64,000 nucleotides of DNA, from assembly GCA_902792795.1 (NCBI GenBank), contig CADBBB010000001.1:1-64000 (forward strand), read 5' to 3'. This DNA comes from an uncultured Spirochaetaceae bacterium. Its GTDB lineage: Bacteria > Spirochaetota > Spirochaetia > Treponematales > Treponemataceae. Below the pieces are notes generated by a model that was not told where the DNA came from, ran no database searches, and was given only the letters and a program-made list of their open reading frames with translations. The position numbers and the translations under genes were made by a program. Positions 1 through 8,156 of the stretch are shown here, one piece after another. Position 1 is the stretch's first letter. Each line of letters opens with the position of its first letter.

Positions 1-376
1 GATTTGCAACAATGTAAGAGTTTTTGTCGCCAGGTTTTCCGGCATTTTCAAAGTCCGCGATGTAAATTATGTCAGATTTAGTTTCGCCGTCCGCGCTGTA
101 GCTTACTTCGATTCCATTTTGAAGATAGTCCATAAAAAGCGCGTTCTTTTTTGCAAGCTCCGCGTTCTCAAAATTGCGCAGCTTTTGCAGGGCTTCGGAA
201 AGCGCTTGTTGGGGAGCCGTCGGGTTTAGCCTGCGGAGGGAATCTTCCAAGACGGAATCATACAAAGGAGAGCGCCAGTCGCGTTCGACTTCCGGCCCGT
301 AGACATGCTGCCAGCCCATATTTTGGAACAATTCGATTAGAGCGTTTTCATAGGCTTCTTCGTCGTAGGCGGACAT
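1..376 (-). CDS. hsdR: Type I restriction endonuclease subunit R, N-terminal fragment (cut by window edge)
   Basis: The minus strand encodes 125 residues beginning MSAYDEEAYENALIELF, followed by GWQHVYGPEVERDWRSPLYD and later YLQNGIEVSYSADGE and a DFENAG stretch. This is the usual opening of HsdR, the ATP-dependent translocase and nuclease subunit of type I restriction enzymes; the nuclease and helicase motifs lie beyond the window. The start ATG is preceded by an AGAGGA ribosome site. It has its own promoter, so it need not depend on the distant hsdM-hsdS transcript. It is host-like in base composition, unlike the AT-rich higBA pair beside it. Confidence 0.85.
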   Translation of the reverse strand, partial: MSAYDEEAYENALIELFQNMGWQHVYGPEVERDWRSPLYDSVLEDSLRRLNPTAPQQALSEALQKLRNFENAELAKKNALFMDYLQNGIEVSYSADGETKSDIIYIADFENAGKPGDKNSYIVAN

Positions 377-416
377 AGATACAATCCTCTGTTAAAATTG
401 CGTTCAATATCCTTTA

Positions 417-446
417 ATTATAGCGCGGTTTTGGGAATTTTGTCAC
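417..446 (-). promoter_or_regulatory. hsdR promoter
   Basis: On the minus strand GTGACA and TATAAT are separated by 18 bp, the latter within the GCGCTATAAT context seen before several genes in this window. The predicted leader is about 30 nt and carries the AGAGGA ribosome site. Confidence 0.6.
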
Positions 447-549
447 TTATTCATAAAAAAACTTATTTTGAAAAATTTGACTTGTCCGGTTGAAACGAAC
501 TGAAATTGATTTTTTGAAGAATCTTTTCGATATATCAAAAAAAATATTA

Positions 550-615
550 TTACCCAATAGGTAACTTTTTACTTGACGATAAACAAGAATTTCATTATAA
601 TTACCTATTGGGTAA
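550..615 (+). promoter_or_regulatory. higBA promoter flanked by two operator palindromes
   Basis: TTGACG (573-578) and TATAAT (596-601) are 17 bp apart. They are bracketed by TTACCCAATAGGTAA (550-564) and its exact reverse complement TTACCTATTGGGTAA (601-615). Each site is itself a palindrome (TTACC/GGTAA around 5 bp). The second site sits at the -10/start of transcription, so occupancy by the HTH antitoxin would block initiation; this is the usual autoregulation of higBA-type modules. Confidence 0.75.
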
Positions 616-620
616 CATTA

Positions 621-989
621 ATGGAACTGCAATATGCAAATGAAACAATCAAAGAATATTTCTCCGATTTAGAAAATATTGCAGGCTATAAAAAATTATT
701 GCAAAAGAAAATTGGTCTTGACTTAGCTAAAATGTCAAAGACAAGAATGAAACAATTAAAGGCAGCAAAGTTCTTCCAAGACTATTTAATCAGCCGTCTC
801 GGAAAACCACATAGCTTAGAAGGAAATCTAGATACATATTATGGAGTTGATTTAAATTCGCATGTTCGATTGATAATTCAACCTGTTCCACCAGATTTAT
901 CTCCTGAAGCATTGAAAATCTGTGGAACTGTAAAAATTATTGGGATAGTAGATTACCATGGAGGCAAAAATGAGTGGCTTATCTCGTGA
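621..989 (+). CDS. higB: HigB/RelE-like toxin
   Basis: A 122-residue protein with features of the HigB/RelE mRNA-interferase family, including KAAKFFQDYLISRLGKPHSLEGN and VRLIIQPVPPD near the middle and KIIGIVDYH near the end. An upstream in-frame ATG at 573 lies inside the promoter, so 621 is the start chosen; no strong ribosome site precedes it and the leader is only about 13 nt. It overlaps the antitoxin gene by 20 bp, indicating translational coupling, and toxin-before-antitoxin is the higBA order. Family assignment is by resemblance; catalytic residues were not individually verified. Confidence 0.7.
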   Translation: MELQYANETIKEYFSDLENIAGYKKLLQKKIGLDLAKMSKTRMKQLKAAKFFQDYLISRLGKPHSLEGNLDTYYGVDLNSHVRLIIQPVPPDLSPEALKICGTVKIIGIVDYHGGKNEWLIS

Positions 990-2052
990 CATGATTATTC
1001 ATCCAGGTGAAACATTAAGAGAAGTAATGGAAGACAGAAATATGTCTCAGCAAGAATTGGCTTATAGAACTGGAGTTACGCCAAAACACATTAGCACAGT
1101 TTTAAATGGTGAAAAAAACATCTCTTCATCTTTTGCAAAAAAACTGGAATATGCTTTTAACATTGATGCAGAATTTTGGATGAATCTTCAGGCTGATTAT
1201 GACAATGAATTATTAGAATTTAATGAGTTGAATAATATTTCTTCAGAAGATGTTGATATTTTCAAATCTCTTAAAACTGTATTACAGTTCATTTATCAGA
1301 ATAATATTATTCCAAAATTTGAAACATTAGAAGAACAAATATTAGAGTTAAGAAAATATTTAAATGTAAGTGAATTAAATTTAATTCCTAATCTTGTATC
1401 TTCTGGAGCCTTTAGAGCTCAGACAAGCGTAAGTTATGATCCTTATGTTTTGTTTGCGTGGCAAAGAATTTGTGAATCGCTTGCAGAGAAAATTGAAACA
1501 GAACAATTGTCTCAAACAGATCAAATAACAAAGCTTATGGAAATATGTCCAAGAATCAAAGAGTTATCTCTTTTACCACAGGAAAAATTCATTACCAAAT
1601 TGCAGGAATATTTTTCATCTTGTGGGATTGCCTTTGTAATAGCACCATCATTTAAGGGTGCGCCAGTACAAGGTTATATCAAAACTGCTCAGGATGGAAA
1701 AACAACAATCTGCATGACATTTCGACAAAAACGAGCAGACATTTTCTGGTTTACCTTATTCCACGAAATTGCACACTTTATAAATGGCGATTCAAAACAG
1801 AAGTTTATTGATTTTGAATCAACCGAAAATTCGCGAGAAACAAAAGCTGATATTTTTGCTCAGAATATATTAATAGACAAATCTGCATATCAAGCTTTTA
1901 TCAAAACTAATAATTTTTCCTTAAATTCAATCAATTCTTTTTCAAAAAAACAGAATATTCTGCCTGCTATTCTCATTGGTCGCCTTCAGAAAGAAAAATT
2001 TCTTAACTGGTCAGATTATTCAGAACAGATTAAGAAGTATGAAATAATGTAA
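970..2052 (+). CDS. higA: HigA-like antitoxin: XRE helix-turn-helix fused to ImmA/IrrE metallopeptidase
   Basis: A 360-residue protein. Residues about 5-75 form a HigA/XRE helix-turn-helix (IHPGETLREVMEDRNMSQ, GVTPKHISTVLNGEK). The C-terminal half carries a zinc-peptidase motif HEIAH at residues 265-269, as in ImmA/IrrE proteins. The start at 970 is preferred over 958 because GGAGG lies 5 nt upstream. It probably neutralises HigB and represses the pair through the two flanking palindromes. Unlike the 100-residue classical HigA, the long form could be regulated by, or perform, proteolysis; that is inference from the domain. Confidence 0.8.
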   Translation: MSGLSRDMIIHPGETLREVMEDRNMSQQELAYRTGVTPKHISTVLNGEKNISSSFAKKLEYAFNIDAEFWMNLQADYDNELLEFNELNNISSEDVDIFKSLKTVLQFIYQNNIIPKFETLEEQILELRKYLNVSELNLIPNLVSSGAFRAQTSVSYDPYVLFAWQRICESLAEKIETEQLSQTDQITKLMEICPRIKELSLLPQEKFITKLQEYFSSCGIAFVIAPSFKGAPVQGYIKTAQDGKTTICMTFRQKRADIFWFTLFHEIAHFINGDSKQKFIDFESTENSRETKADIFAQNILIDKSAYQAFIKTNNFSLNSINSFSKKQNILPAILIGRLQKEKFLNWSDYSEQIKKYEIM

Positions 2053-2089
2053 AAAGGATAGATATAATTTTACTTTTGAGAAAAAGGTA

Positions 2090-2376
2090 TTATTTATTTT
2101 GTTCCAGAGCCTCAATAAAATCTGGCATCATTGAATATGGTTTATCCGATGCCTGTTCATGGGAGATATTATTTTGGGCAGTAGGAAGTTTTTCCCACAA
2201 GTGTTCCTGCTGCTCAAAGGACAGCTTGCCTTTCTTATAATCTTTCCAGGTGTTTTCTTTCTTAAGTAAATTAACACACTCTTCACTAGAAATATCTTTA
2301 ACAGGAACTTTTTGAGAGTGAGCTAAGAACCAGACTTCTATACAAGGGCGAGATAATAACAGCTTTTCTTTGGCAT
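2090..2376 (-). pseudogene. rloB: rloB remnant with internal deletion
   Basis: Two nucleotides after the rloA stop an ATG opens MPKKSCYYLALV and then stops. In another frame the DNA continues as a good RloB C-terminus: LLLSRPCIEVWFLAHSQK, an ENTWKDYKKGK segment and an ending DFIEALEQNK. RloB proteins are about 200 residues and begin with a short basic stretch like MPKK. I read this as a gene that has lost most of its N-terminal domain through a frame-changing deletion near 2361. An open frame does run through from within rloA, but its upstream part is only an rloA shadow. Confidence 0.65.
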
Positions 2377-2378
2377 AA

Positions 2379-3650
2379 TCACTCTCCAAACAGTCTTTTA
2401 ATTGATTCAACAGAAGATGACACATAAGGAACAGCATCAAACCTTCCCTGCAGATAGCCTTTTTCGGCATCCATGTTTTCGCGGAAATCCTTAAAATCAA
2501 ATAGAGAGTAGAAATCAGTTGAGGCGTCTTCTTTTTTGTTCGTAAAATAAATCTGGTCCCTGCGGAATTTCTTAGTATTAATAAGATTTGTATTATGACT
2601 TGTAAACAGGATCTGTGCGTTGTTGGATGCATGGACAAGATTTGTTATGAACTCTGCCAGCTCAGTATGAAGGCTTAAATCAAATTCATCAATAACAAGA
2701 GTTTTGCCATGTTTACAAACATCAAGAAGAGCAATAAGCATATAAAAGAGTTGAACAGTACCAGCAGATTCTTCAAGCTCTAAATCAAATTTTATTTCCG
2801 AATTCTTTTTGTGAGAAGTAAGGAATCGAATATAAGTTTCTGTCTGCATAGCAGGCATGCCCGGAATAACTTCTCTTCTTGAAGTTAAATAAGCCGGCAT
2901 AACAGGAACAGTTACTTTTTCTTTTTTTGCTTCAATATCAATAATATCACTGTCTGCCATTTTAAGAGCCTGCAGGAGCAATGGCTTGTTTGCATTAAAA
3001 AGATTTATAGCATAATCATTTGGAATTAAAGGAATGTTCACAAGAAGATCTTGCATAAAGAATGTATAAATCTTTTTTGCAAGCTCTCTGTCCATCTGGC
3101 TCGCCCGGCTTATAAAGAGAGTATTACGTCCGGTACTCTGCGCAACATCAAGAGGTTTTACAAAGAACCCGTCACCAAAACTATAGATTTCTGATTTAGG
3201 TTTTCCTACCTGTTCTTTACGAACAAAGATTTTTGCTTTTCTTTTTCCAGGATAATAATAAAGGCTTTCAGAAATTATTTCTTTTCGATTGAGAGAAAAT
3301 GAATATTCGTATTCTGTATCATCACAAATAAAATTAATGCTGAATGTACTTGGTTTTTCATGATAGCCATCAAACTTAAATGGCATAAAATTAAAAATAA
3401 CACCTTCATTATTTCTGTATGAATCAAGAATCAGCGAAATACAAAATGATAAGGCTTTTACAATACTTGTTTTTCCCGATGCATTAGGCCCAAACACCCC
3501 AATAGATTTAAGGTATTTTTTTCCGCCCAGAGTAAAAACATTTGCCGACAATTCCTTTGTTGCTGCAGTAGAAATACGAGCCGCTTCAAAATCAACAACA
3601 AGAGCATCTTTAATTAAATAAAAGTTACTTAAAGAGAATTTTAATACCAT
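2379..3650 (-). CDS. rloA: RloA-like AAA15 ATPase
   Basis: A 423-residue ABC-type ATPase. Walker A is GPNASGKT at residues 54-61; further on come an SAGTVQLFYML signature-like segment, Walker B TLVIDEFDLSLH and an H-loop ILFTSHNTN. RloA is named for genes linked to hsdR in Campylobacter type I loci and normally pairs with RloB in a predicted ATPase-effector defence module. Here rloB is broken, so RloA may be an orphan. The start is supported by TAGGTG upstream, and a dedicated promoter with a large palindrome precedes it. Confidence 0.75.
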   Translation of the reverse strand: MVLKFSLSNFYLIKDALVVDFEAARISTAATKELSANVFTLGGKKYLKSIGVFGPNASGKTSIVKALSFCISLILDSYRNNEGVIFNFMPFKFDGYHEKPSTFSINFICDDTEYEYSFSLNRKEIISESLYYYPGKRKAKIFVRKEQVGKPKSEIYSFGDGFFVKPLDVAQSTGRNTLFISRASQMDRELAKKIYTFFMQDLLVNIPLIPNDYAINLFNANKPLLLQALKMADSDIIDIEAKKEKVTVPVMPAYLTSRREVIPGMPAMQTETYIRFLTSHKKNSEIKFDLELEESAGTVQLFYMLIALLDVCKHGKTLVIDEFDLSLHTELAEFITNLVHASNNAQILFTSHNTNLINTKKFRRDQIYFTNKKEDASTDFYSLFDFKDFRENMDAEKGYLQGRFDAVPYVSSSVESIKRLFGE

Positions 3651-3657
3651 AAAACAC

Positions 3658-3708
3658 CTATATTTGTAGTTTTATTACAAATATAGCACTTTCTTAGGTA
3701 AAAAGCAA
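3658..3708 (-). promoter_or_regulatory. rloA promoter with 11-bp-arm inverted repeat
   Basis: TTGCTT (3708-3703) and TATATT (3685-3680) are 17 bp apart on the minus strand. A perfect inverted repeat, CTATATTTGTA (3658-3668) and TACAAATATAG (3676-3686), covers the -10 and the start of transcription. It looks like an operator, although it could also fold in the leader RNA next to the ribosome site. Confidence 0.55.
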
Positions 3709-3736
3709 GTTTTTTTTGAAGTAATTAGAAGAAAGA

Positions 3737-3810
3737 GGGGAAAGCCTTCCCCACGCTCCAACCGCCTGCGGTGTTTTCCGCTACCCCTTCGCCTAGGGGC
3801 ACAGCCCCTA
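3737..3810. repeat. GC-rich cluster of three hairpins in an AT-rich gap
   Basis: Three small perfect stems follow one another: GGGGAA/TTCCCC (3737-3752), CCGC/GCGG (3762-3771) and TAGGGGC/GCCCCTA (3794-3810). The block is far richer in GC than its neighbours and separates the DUF2971 gene from the rloA promoter. It resembles an intergenic structured repeat. No flanking T-run marks it as a simple terminator. Confidence 0.45.
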
Positions 3811-3853
3811 AAACCTGGTAGCTCGCGGGGAGGTCAGGTACTACTTGCAAAGA

Positions 3854-4708
3854 TTACAAAATTTCTTTTTTTACTAAAGCATATTTATCTAAATCAGTGT
3901 CTATTATGTAGAATTTAACATTAGTATTGTAATTGATTTTTATTATTTGAATAATCATTTCCCGAATTTCAGAAGGAACTTGATATCCAAAAATGATTTC
4001 ATACAATATATTATCTTCATAATATATTTTTGTGATTATATTAGGATTTGGCATCATTCCCAAATCATGGGTGTGAAATATTCCTCTATACTCTTTTTCG
4101 TTTTTCCAACATTCCTTCTTATGTTCAAGGTTATATACAACATTTTGTAATCTAGTTTTCTCATCATCAGTAAAAAAATTAAGATGATGTGATCCATCAT
4201 TGTCATATTCTATTTTTTCAAATGAAATAAAGTTATTATAGGACTTTTCAAAGGTATTTCCTGTTTTAGAATCTATAAAAACAATTTTTGAAGAAATAAA
4301 TCTAAGTTCCTCAAATTTATATCCAATACAAATTCCGTTATAATTTCCTGCATATAAAGCCCACATTGATTCGTTTAGACAGTCCGAACTTAGACTAAAA
4401 AGATGGTTTGTTTCAACTATATCATTTGCCATCTTTTCAATACCTTCTATGGTTCTATTTTCATTTATTACTTTTTTTATTCCAGCTACAGTTAATAATC
4501 TGTTATTTGCTGGTAACCTCTTTTTGTTTTCTTTAATCCATTGCAAATACTCTTTATCTGTAGCTTTATAATCAGGTTGTATTCGACAATCAAAAGGATC
4601 ATTTACTTCTGAAGGCCTAGAAAAATAGAAATATTTATTCCTTAATGAATCAAGAGCGTAATTAAAACTTTGTATATCCGCTAAGTTCTTGTATTTATAT
4701 AATAACAT
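3854..4708 (-). CDS. DUF2971 family protein
   Basis: A 284-residue protein with DUF2971 hallmarks: FYFSRPSEVNDPFDC near residues 27-41 and CLNESMWALYAGNYNGICIGY near the middle, the characteristic 'sMWahYa...Giciey' region. Its biochemical role is not established to my knowledge, but relatives often sit in defence islands. It follows the caspase gene by 40 bp on the same strand and is AT-rich like the other cargo. The family is fairly secure; the function is not known. Confidence 0.65.
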   Translation of the reverse strand: MLLYKYKNLADIQSFNYALDSLRNKYFYFSRPSEVNDPFDCRIQPDYKATDKEYLQWIKENKKRLPANNRLLTVAGIKKVINENRTIEGIEKMANDIVETNHLFSLSSDCLNESMWALYAGNYNGICIGYKFEELRFISSKIVFIDSKTGNTFEKSYNNFISFEKIEYDNDGSHHLNFFTDDEKTRLQNVVYNLEHKKECWKNEKEYRGIFHTHDLGMMPNPNIITKIYYEDNILYEIIFGYQVPSEIREMIIQIIKINYNTNVKFYIIDTDLDKYALVKKEIL

Positions 4709-4748
4709 CTTATTCTCTTATAGATTAATATTATTTTTTTCAATTCTT

Positions 4749-5501
4749 TTAGTAAGGAAAATATTGTGGTTTACTATGTAAAACAAAAGAGTTCGGATTT
4801 ATACTTAATGGTATTTGATATTGCGGAGATATTTTAGGCATAGACAGCTTTGGATTTTGAGAATATTCACTTGATTCAGAAGTTACGTCTGCAGCTTCTA
4901 TAAATACTTCGGAAACTAGCTTATATTGCTTATCAACTGAATACAGAGAATCTAATAAAGCATTTGTGAATCTGCTCCCATTTCCTAAATCGTCTGAATA
5001 TTCTCCATAAGAACAAGAATAAACAATAACATTCTGTGGCAAAGCTTGCGAGAGACGTTTATCAAATGATTCTCTGATAAAAGGTATCATTCTACTGGAT
5101 TCTTGTTTTATAGATTTTTTTAAGGAGAATTCTTCTTCATTCAGCATATCGCATGGATATCTACAGCAATCGACAATTGTCAATTGTCGTTGAGATAAAT
5201 GTAACAATTCTCGTAAATATATCTTTTCTTCATTAGAATTGATTTCTAATATAGTTTGTTGAGAGCGGGAACCTCCATGACCTGAAAAATATACAAAGAC
5301 ATAATCAAGATTTAATTGTTTTATACTAACTATAATTTCATTTAATTCATCAGCAGTGATTTCAAATGGTAAATATAAAATTTCATCATCTATCCAACAT
5401 CCTCCAAGAGGACTTCGTAGAAATTCTTCAATTCGATTACAATCTTTTTCTACACTTGGAAGACCATTTTTATTACCAAAAATAATTGCCATTTTTTCCA
5501 T
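4749..5501 (-). CDS. Caspase-like (peptidase C14) protease
   Basis: A 250-residue protein with the caspase dyad: YFSGHGG places His75, and LTIVDCCRY places the nucleophile at Cys113 (second Cys of DCC). The spacing and the preceding hydrophobic strand VFVYF fit the p20 unit of bacterial metacaspase/caspase-like enzymes. No sensor domain is fused. It lies 11 bp after a multi-span membrane protein and 40 bp before the DUF2971 gene, suggesting co-expression as a small module inside the hsd locus. Bacterial caspase-like proteins are known effectors of abortive-infection systems; that role here is inferred. Confidence 0.75.
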   Translation of the reverse strand: MEKMAIIFGNKNGLPSVEKDCNRIEEFLRSPLGGCWIDDEILYLPFEITADELNEIIVSIKQLNLDYVFVYFSGHGGSRSQQTILEINSNEEKIYLRELLHLSQRQLTIVDCCRYPCDMLNEEEFSLKKSIKQESSRMIPFIRESFDKRLSQALPQNVIVYSCSYGEYSDDLGNGSRFTNALLDSLYSVDKQYKLVSEVFIEAADVTSESSEYSQNPKLSMPKISPQYQIPLSINPNSFVLHSKPQYFPY

Positions 5502-5512
5502 TTGTCTATCCT

Positions 5513-6763
5513 TTATTTAATATAAGAATTTATAATATCTCGGAATTTCTTTTCATAGACATCTTGATTTTCATGTTCAACTGTTGGATGTTCCCAATAC
5601 TCTTTATGAATTCGCACCCAAGATTTCACATCAAGGTATTTTTCTATTTTGCTCGTTTTATATTTGTAAAATTTACATACCCTCTCTAGATAATTAAACA
5701 CCATAGTTGCATACAGTTCATATCTTTGCGATTCAATAGTGGTTTTATCAACATCCTTCCATTTTTTTGTCTCAGAAATAGTTTCTAATTCTGGATGGTC
5801 AAATGCCAATTTTAGAATAGAATCTAACTGATTATCTAAATCTTTTTTTTGTGTAAATTTATTACCCATTGAAGTAATAAAAATTGAAACAATTGCAGAT
5901 ATTACCGCCGCAATAATTGCTGAAATAAGAGATTCCATTTTTTTAAACTCCTTTTTAATGTTTATTTTAATTTTTGAAAAAGTTTCTTTCGTCTTGTCTT
6001 GAACAATTATTTGATTTTCTTCCTTTTGTTTTTTTTCCGAAAAAAGATATTCTTTTATTTCTGAAACAGAATATTGTTGGATTTTTCCTTCTTCATCACT
6101 TATAAATAAATAGTCTTTATTTGAGTGGATTATTTTTCCATTTATAACTCTTTCGTCATTGAGAATGATTGTATTATATTTATAATATCCGCCACCCATG
6201 TTACTTGAGATATTTGGAAAAATGTTTTTTGAATAATTATTTAGTGTAAACATAAAAAGAATTAGAAGATACAAAAAAATAAAACAATAATCTATCTTTT
6301 CAAGTTTTCCTTCGTTTTTGAATAATGCAACTACTGCTTTCTTATTAATATATGGAAATCCATCACCTAGAAATGAAAGTAAGAAAGGAATGCTAAAAAG
6401 ACTATAATAGAAATATGTCATGTATATAGATTTAAAAATTGAATCTTTACACGCTATAAAAAAGGCTATTGTTAATGAAACCATTTCAAAACATGAGAAA
6501 ATACAAATAAAAATTTTATTGGTCTTATCAGCTGATTTTAAATTATGGATATAATATCGATTTTTGATTAAATATAGGAATGGTATAACACTAGCAGCAC
6601 TAATTGAATTTAATAACCTATATTTCCATTCTTCAATTACAGATTCAATATTACTTAGATTACCAGAATACATATATACAAGTATTGAGAAGAATATTGG
6701 AAGCCAAATAATACAAAAAATTAAAACTACAAAATCATGAATGGAATCTATTTTTTCCGACAA
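5513..6763 (-). CDS. Multi-span membrane protein with cytosolic C-terminal domain
   Basis: A 416-residue ORF opening with TTG. Hydrophobic segments occur near residues 11-33, 52-66, 85-105, 112-131 and 160-175, and a further one near 276-296. The final 110 residues (QLDSILKLAFDHPELE, YELYATMVFNYLERVCKFY, WVRIHKEYWEHP) form a soluble domain of a type I have seen in conflict loci but cannot name. It overlaps the preceding 76-codon ORF by 29 bp across an A6 run, so it may be the larger part of a frameshifted gene. Its likely partner is the caspase-like protease 11 bp downstream. Confidence 0.55.
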   Translation of the reverse strand: MSEKIDSIHDFVVLIFCIIWLPIFFSILVYMYSGNLSNIESVIEEWKYRLLNSISAASVIPFLYLIKNRYYIHNLKSADKTNKIFICIFSCFEMVSLTIAFFIACKDSIFKSIYMTYFYYSLFSIPFLLSFLGDGFPYINKKAVVALFKNEGKLEKIDYCFIFLYLLILFMFTLNNYSKNIFPNISSNMGGGYYKYNTIILNDERVINGKIIHSNKDYLFISDEEGKIQQYSVSEIKEYLFSEKKQKEENQIIVQDKTKETFSKIKINIKKEFKKMESLISAIIAAVISAIVSIFITSMGNKFTQKKDLDNQLDSILKLAFDHPELETISETKKWKDVDKTTIESQRYELYATMVFNYLERVCKFYKYKTSKIEKYLDVKSWVRIHKEYWEHPTVEHENQDVYEKKFRDIINSYIK

Positions 6764-6965
6764 GTGTACATAGTACGATTAGAAAAGAAAGCAGCTGGAA
6801 CACTGCGATAAATCCAACAAAAATTGTTTTTGAGTCAAATAATGCAACATCGATGATTCCAAATTGATTCAAGTAGATGTTTAAAACAAATGAACCTATT
6901 GCTATAAAACTTACAGGAATTAAGTAAATTAATTGAAACAAATGATCTTTGAAAAATTTTTTCAT
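6735..6965 (-). CDS. Small membrane ORF, probably the N-terminal part of the following gene
   Basis: 76 residues with two transmembrane segments (about 10-30 and 44-68). It starts 6 bp after hsdS. Its stop lies 29 bp inside the next ORF, which has only a TTG start and no clear ribosome site. Removing one A from the A6 run at 6751-6756 joins both into one frame of roughly 490 residues with extra N-terminal spans. It may therefore be a broken or phase-variable gene rather than a separate peptide. Confidence 0.5.
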   Translation of the reverse strand: MKKFFKDHLFQLIYLIPVSFIAIGSFVLNIYLNQFGIIDVALFDSKTIFVGFIAVFQLLSFLIVLCTLVGKNRFHS

Positions 6966-6971
6966 GATTCT

Positions 6972-8147
6972 TTACTCCTTACTTATAATATTAGAATTTG
7001 TCTCAATCTCACCATTCATCAACTTTGGTAAAAGCGAATCACGGAGTTCAGAAAGATTTTTATTTCCTTGTCTAATTAGCAACATTTGTTCAAACAATGC
7101 GTGAGTAGAAGAATGGAATTCTTTTATTTTATTTGTATCTGAATGAACTTTTAATTTCTTAATAAGTACCTGACTTATATTCTGTTGTGCAGAACCTACG
7201 GCAAGATTTTCTAATTCCTGTGTTACATTTTTTGCAAACATAAATAAATATGTGTATGGATAATTCTCAGTCGGAAGTAATGCACAGATTGCTTGGTTGC
7301 AAGTCATTGGTTTTGAAATTATTCCATAGGCTCCGACAGTTGCTCCATACATTGCAATTAAAACAGAATTCTCTGGAAGCAATTTTGCAGCTGAATTATT
7401 AATTGCATCATCTGTTATTTTCTCTTCTGTATCGATAATAAATCCACTTTCTAATTCTTTTGATTTTACCCAACAGTTATTTCCATTTGAGTAAAATGAT
7501 ATGTTTTTTCTAGAAGGAGTTCCGCCAGATGTTGTTTCGATTACTTCGCCTAGCAAAATGTCTTTCTTATCATCTTTAAACATCTCATCAAAGAGGGCTT
7601 GGGCTTGCTGTTCGAGGTTGGTGTTTATTTTGTTGTTCAGTTCGATTTTGTCGTCGAGGGATGAGAGGATGGCGGCGATTTTTTGCTGGGTGGGGAGAGG
7701 GGGAACTTTCACAGGAACGTTTCTCATTGTAGAACCTGAAACTTCCTTAAAAGTTGTTCCACTCCCGAGGTTTTCTATATTATCTTTGTTATATCTTAAG
7801 AGATAATATAGAAACATAAAATCTGTATCCTTATTTGGAACAATACTTTTAAATCCCTGATTAGTACAAACCTCATTTTTTGCAATAGCAATATAACCAA
7901 TTGGAGCACGCGATGTAAAAAGAATACTGTTTGGTGGCATCAATTGAGCGGAACAACTTTTCAAGCCTTTTTCTGTAATATTTCTTTCACCATGAGAAAT
8001 AAATCGTTCAGTGTGAGTCGATAAATCTTTTGGTGTAATCCAAGCGATAGAACCGTTTTCATAATTTGAAGAATCTTTTGTAGATGGTGTAGCACCACCA
8101 ACTATAGTTCCTAAATTACTTAAAGTATATTCTTTCCACTCTTCCAT
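6972..8147 (-). CDS. hsdS: Type I restriction-modification specificity subunit S
   Basis: A 391-residue HsdS. The first target-recognition domain (about 1-150, GGATPSTKDSSNYENG, IAWITPKDLS) is followed by a conserved helical spacer (PPLPTQQKIAAILSSLDDKIELNN). A second domain (about 195-345, SGGTPSRKNISFY, CWVKSKEL) and a terminal spacer (LSELRDSLLPKLMNGEI) complete it. It sets the DNA sequence recognised by HsdM and HsdR. The central spacer at about 7583-7735 is GC-rich while both recognition domains are AT-rich, a mosaic expected from exchange of recognition domains. It follows the Fic gene by 9 bp. Confidence 0.9.
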   Translation of the reverse strand: MEEWKEYTLSNLGTIVGGATPSTKDSSNYENGSIAWITPKDLSTHTERFISHGERNITEKGLKSCSAQLMPPNSILFTSRAPIGYIAIAKNEVCTNQGFKSIVPNKDTDFMFLYYLLRYNKDNIENLGSGTTFKEVSGSTMRNVPVKVPPLPTQQKIAAILSSLDDKIELNNKINTNLEQQAQALFDEMFKDDKKDILLGEVIETTSGGTPSRKNISFYSNGNNCWVKSKELESGFIIDTEEKITDDAINNSAAKLLPENSVLIAMYGATVGAYGIISKPMTCNQAICALLPTENYPYTYLFMFAKNVTQELENLAVGSAQQNISQVLIKKLKVHSDTNKIKEFHSSTHALFEQMLLIRQGNKNLSELRDSLLPKLMNGEIETNSNIISKE

Positions 8148-8156
8148 TTTTATTCC

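Noticed and set aside
573-620. Upstream start of the HigB-like protein at 573
   Set aside because: It lies within the -35 box; the operator at 601-615 would be coding.
2382-2638. N-terminal part of the frame running into the rloB remnant
   Set aside because: Overlaps intact rloA and shows no RloB resemblance.
3737-3810. CRISPR-like array
   Set aside because: The hairpins differ in sequence and there are no equal-length repeats and spacers.
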